Below, piece after piece: positions 54,873 to 55,059 of a stretch of 55,059 nt of DNA. The stretch's first letter is position 1; each line of letters opens with the position of its first letter. Below the pieces are notes generated by a model. The model made no database searches, was not told the origin of the DNA, and saw only the letters and a list, made by a program, of their open reading frames with translations. This DNA comes from Gammaproteobacteria bacterium (lineage in GTDB: Bacteria > Pseudomonadota > Gammaproteobacteria > Francisellales > CACEW01): contig JAUSAW010000011.1 in NCBI GenBank assembly GCA_030652335.1, forward strand, positions 1 through 55,059, in the 5' to 3' direction. Made by a program: the position numbers and the translations under genes.

Positions 54873-54950
54873 CGGGGTGGCAGCTATTACTCCTATTTCT
54901 GCAAAGTGATGAACTTTGTATAAATAGGAGTGGTAGCTGACAGGACCCCT
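54873..54950. repeat. MITE-like repeat, copy 2
   Basis: AGCTATTACTCCTATTT (54882-54898) pairs with AAATAGGAGTGGTAGCT (54922-54938) at 15 of 17 positions, with an inner CAAAGT/ACTTTG stem. The ends are CGGGGTGG and GACAGGACCCC, as in the element at 36935-37018. Confidence 0.65.
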
Positions 54951-54980
54951 ACAAGAGGATGGCTTTACGGTTGCAGACTG

Positions 54981-55005
54981 GATTCCCGCCTGCGCGGGAA
55001 TGACA
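54981..55005. repeat. Dispersed palindrome GATTCCCGC..GCGGGAATGAC
   Basis: ATTCCCGC (54982-54989) pairs with GCGGGAAT (54994-55001). This unit is widespread in proteobacteria and is often mis-annotated as VIPAQAGIQ peptides. Confidence 0.8.
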
Positions 55006-55059
55006 TGGGGCTTGTGGAGTTTAGCTATGCTAAAGCAAGTCACAAATAGGGATGTCAGA

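Larger units (their letters stand above)
54717..55059. other. Non-coding region with two repeats
   Basis: No convincing gene is seen. It contains a long imperfect hairpin (54873-54950) and an intact dispersed palindrome (54981-55005). A frame across it encodes VIPAQAGIQ, the usual translation of that palindrome, and is spurious. Confidence 0.6.

Noticed and set aside
54780..55043. 87-residue frame with VIPAQAGIQ on the minus strand
   Set aside because: The peptide is the translation of a dispersed palindrome; the rest lies in another repeat and has no ribosome-binding site.

Overview
The window looks like chromosomal DNA of an AT-rich gammaproteobacterium. YggX, a TalB/Tag pair, EttA, MutY, uridine phosphorylase, MnmC, an E. 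coli-like TyrA and an AroG-type DAHP synthase all read as gammaproteobacterial. Several features resemble intracellular Legionellales: an ankyrin protein, large coiled-coil proteins, large orphan membrane proteins, palindromic repeats and a degraded conjugative element. The order and genus are inference; no rRNA is present.

Layout. 1-5.9 kb is accessory DNA: the start of a type IV secretion operon (virB2-virB3-virB4, cut by the window edge), an AlpA-like regulator, a divergent gene with a HEPN-type motif, and a RelE/HigB-HigA toxin-antitoxin pair between two ~160-bp direct repeats that end in the 3' half of a tRNA. 6-17 kb is mostly lineage-specific genes (an RNase III-like protein with lost catalytic residues, a membrane protein, two related coiled-coil proteins), plus an FAD/Fe-S oxidase and a DMT permease. 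17.4-24.4 kb carries aromatic amino acid genes with an unusual domain layout (DAHP synthase fused to a C-terminal chorismate mutase, then a short prephenate dehydratase), TerC, a lipoprotein, malic enzyme, and a striking dsRBD-RNaseIII-dsRBD-RNaseIII protein. 24.5-31 kb has an ankyrin protein, tRNA-Phe, yggX, mutY, rpsT, glyA, nrdR and ettA. 31-37 kb has two large multi-pass membrane proteins and two transporters. 37-50 kb is mainly housekeeping (talB, tag, priA, argS, udp, coaE, an mnmC oxidoreductase half), interrupted by a Bro-N antirepressor-like gene and a 935-residue orphan. 49.6-55 kb has membrane proteins, an orphan, tyrA, a PerM-type permease and palindromic repeats.

How genes fit together. 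The single visible AroQ chorismate mutase domain is on the DAHP synthase. The dehydratase has neither a mutase nor an ACT domain, and TyrA has no mutase domain, so one enzyme may feed both phenylalanine and tyrosine branches. glyA-nrdR, talB-tag, argS-udp-coaE and mutY-yggX-tRNA-Phe are tight same-strand groups. About ten orphan genes share low-complexity Ser/Thr/Pro/Ala/Gly tails and may be secreted host-interaction proteins; this is a hypothesis.

The best candidates for something undescribed are the double dsRBD-RNase III protein and its degenerate relative, the in-frame palindromic elements in two protein genes, and the tRNA-tailed direct repeats around the toxin-antitoxin pair.
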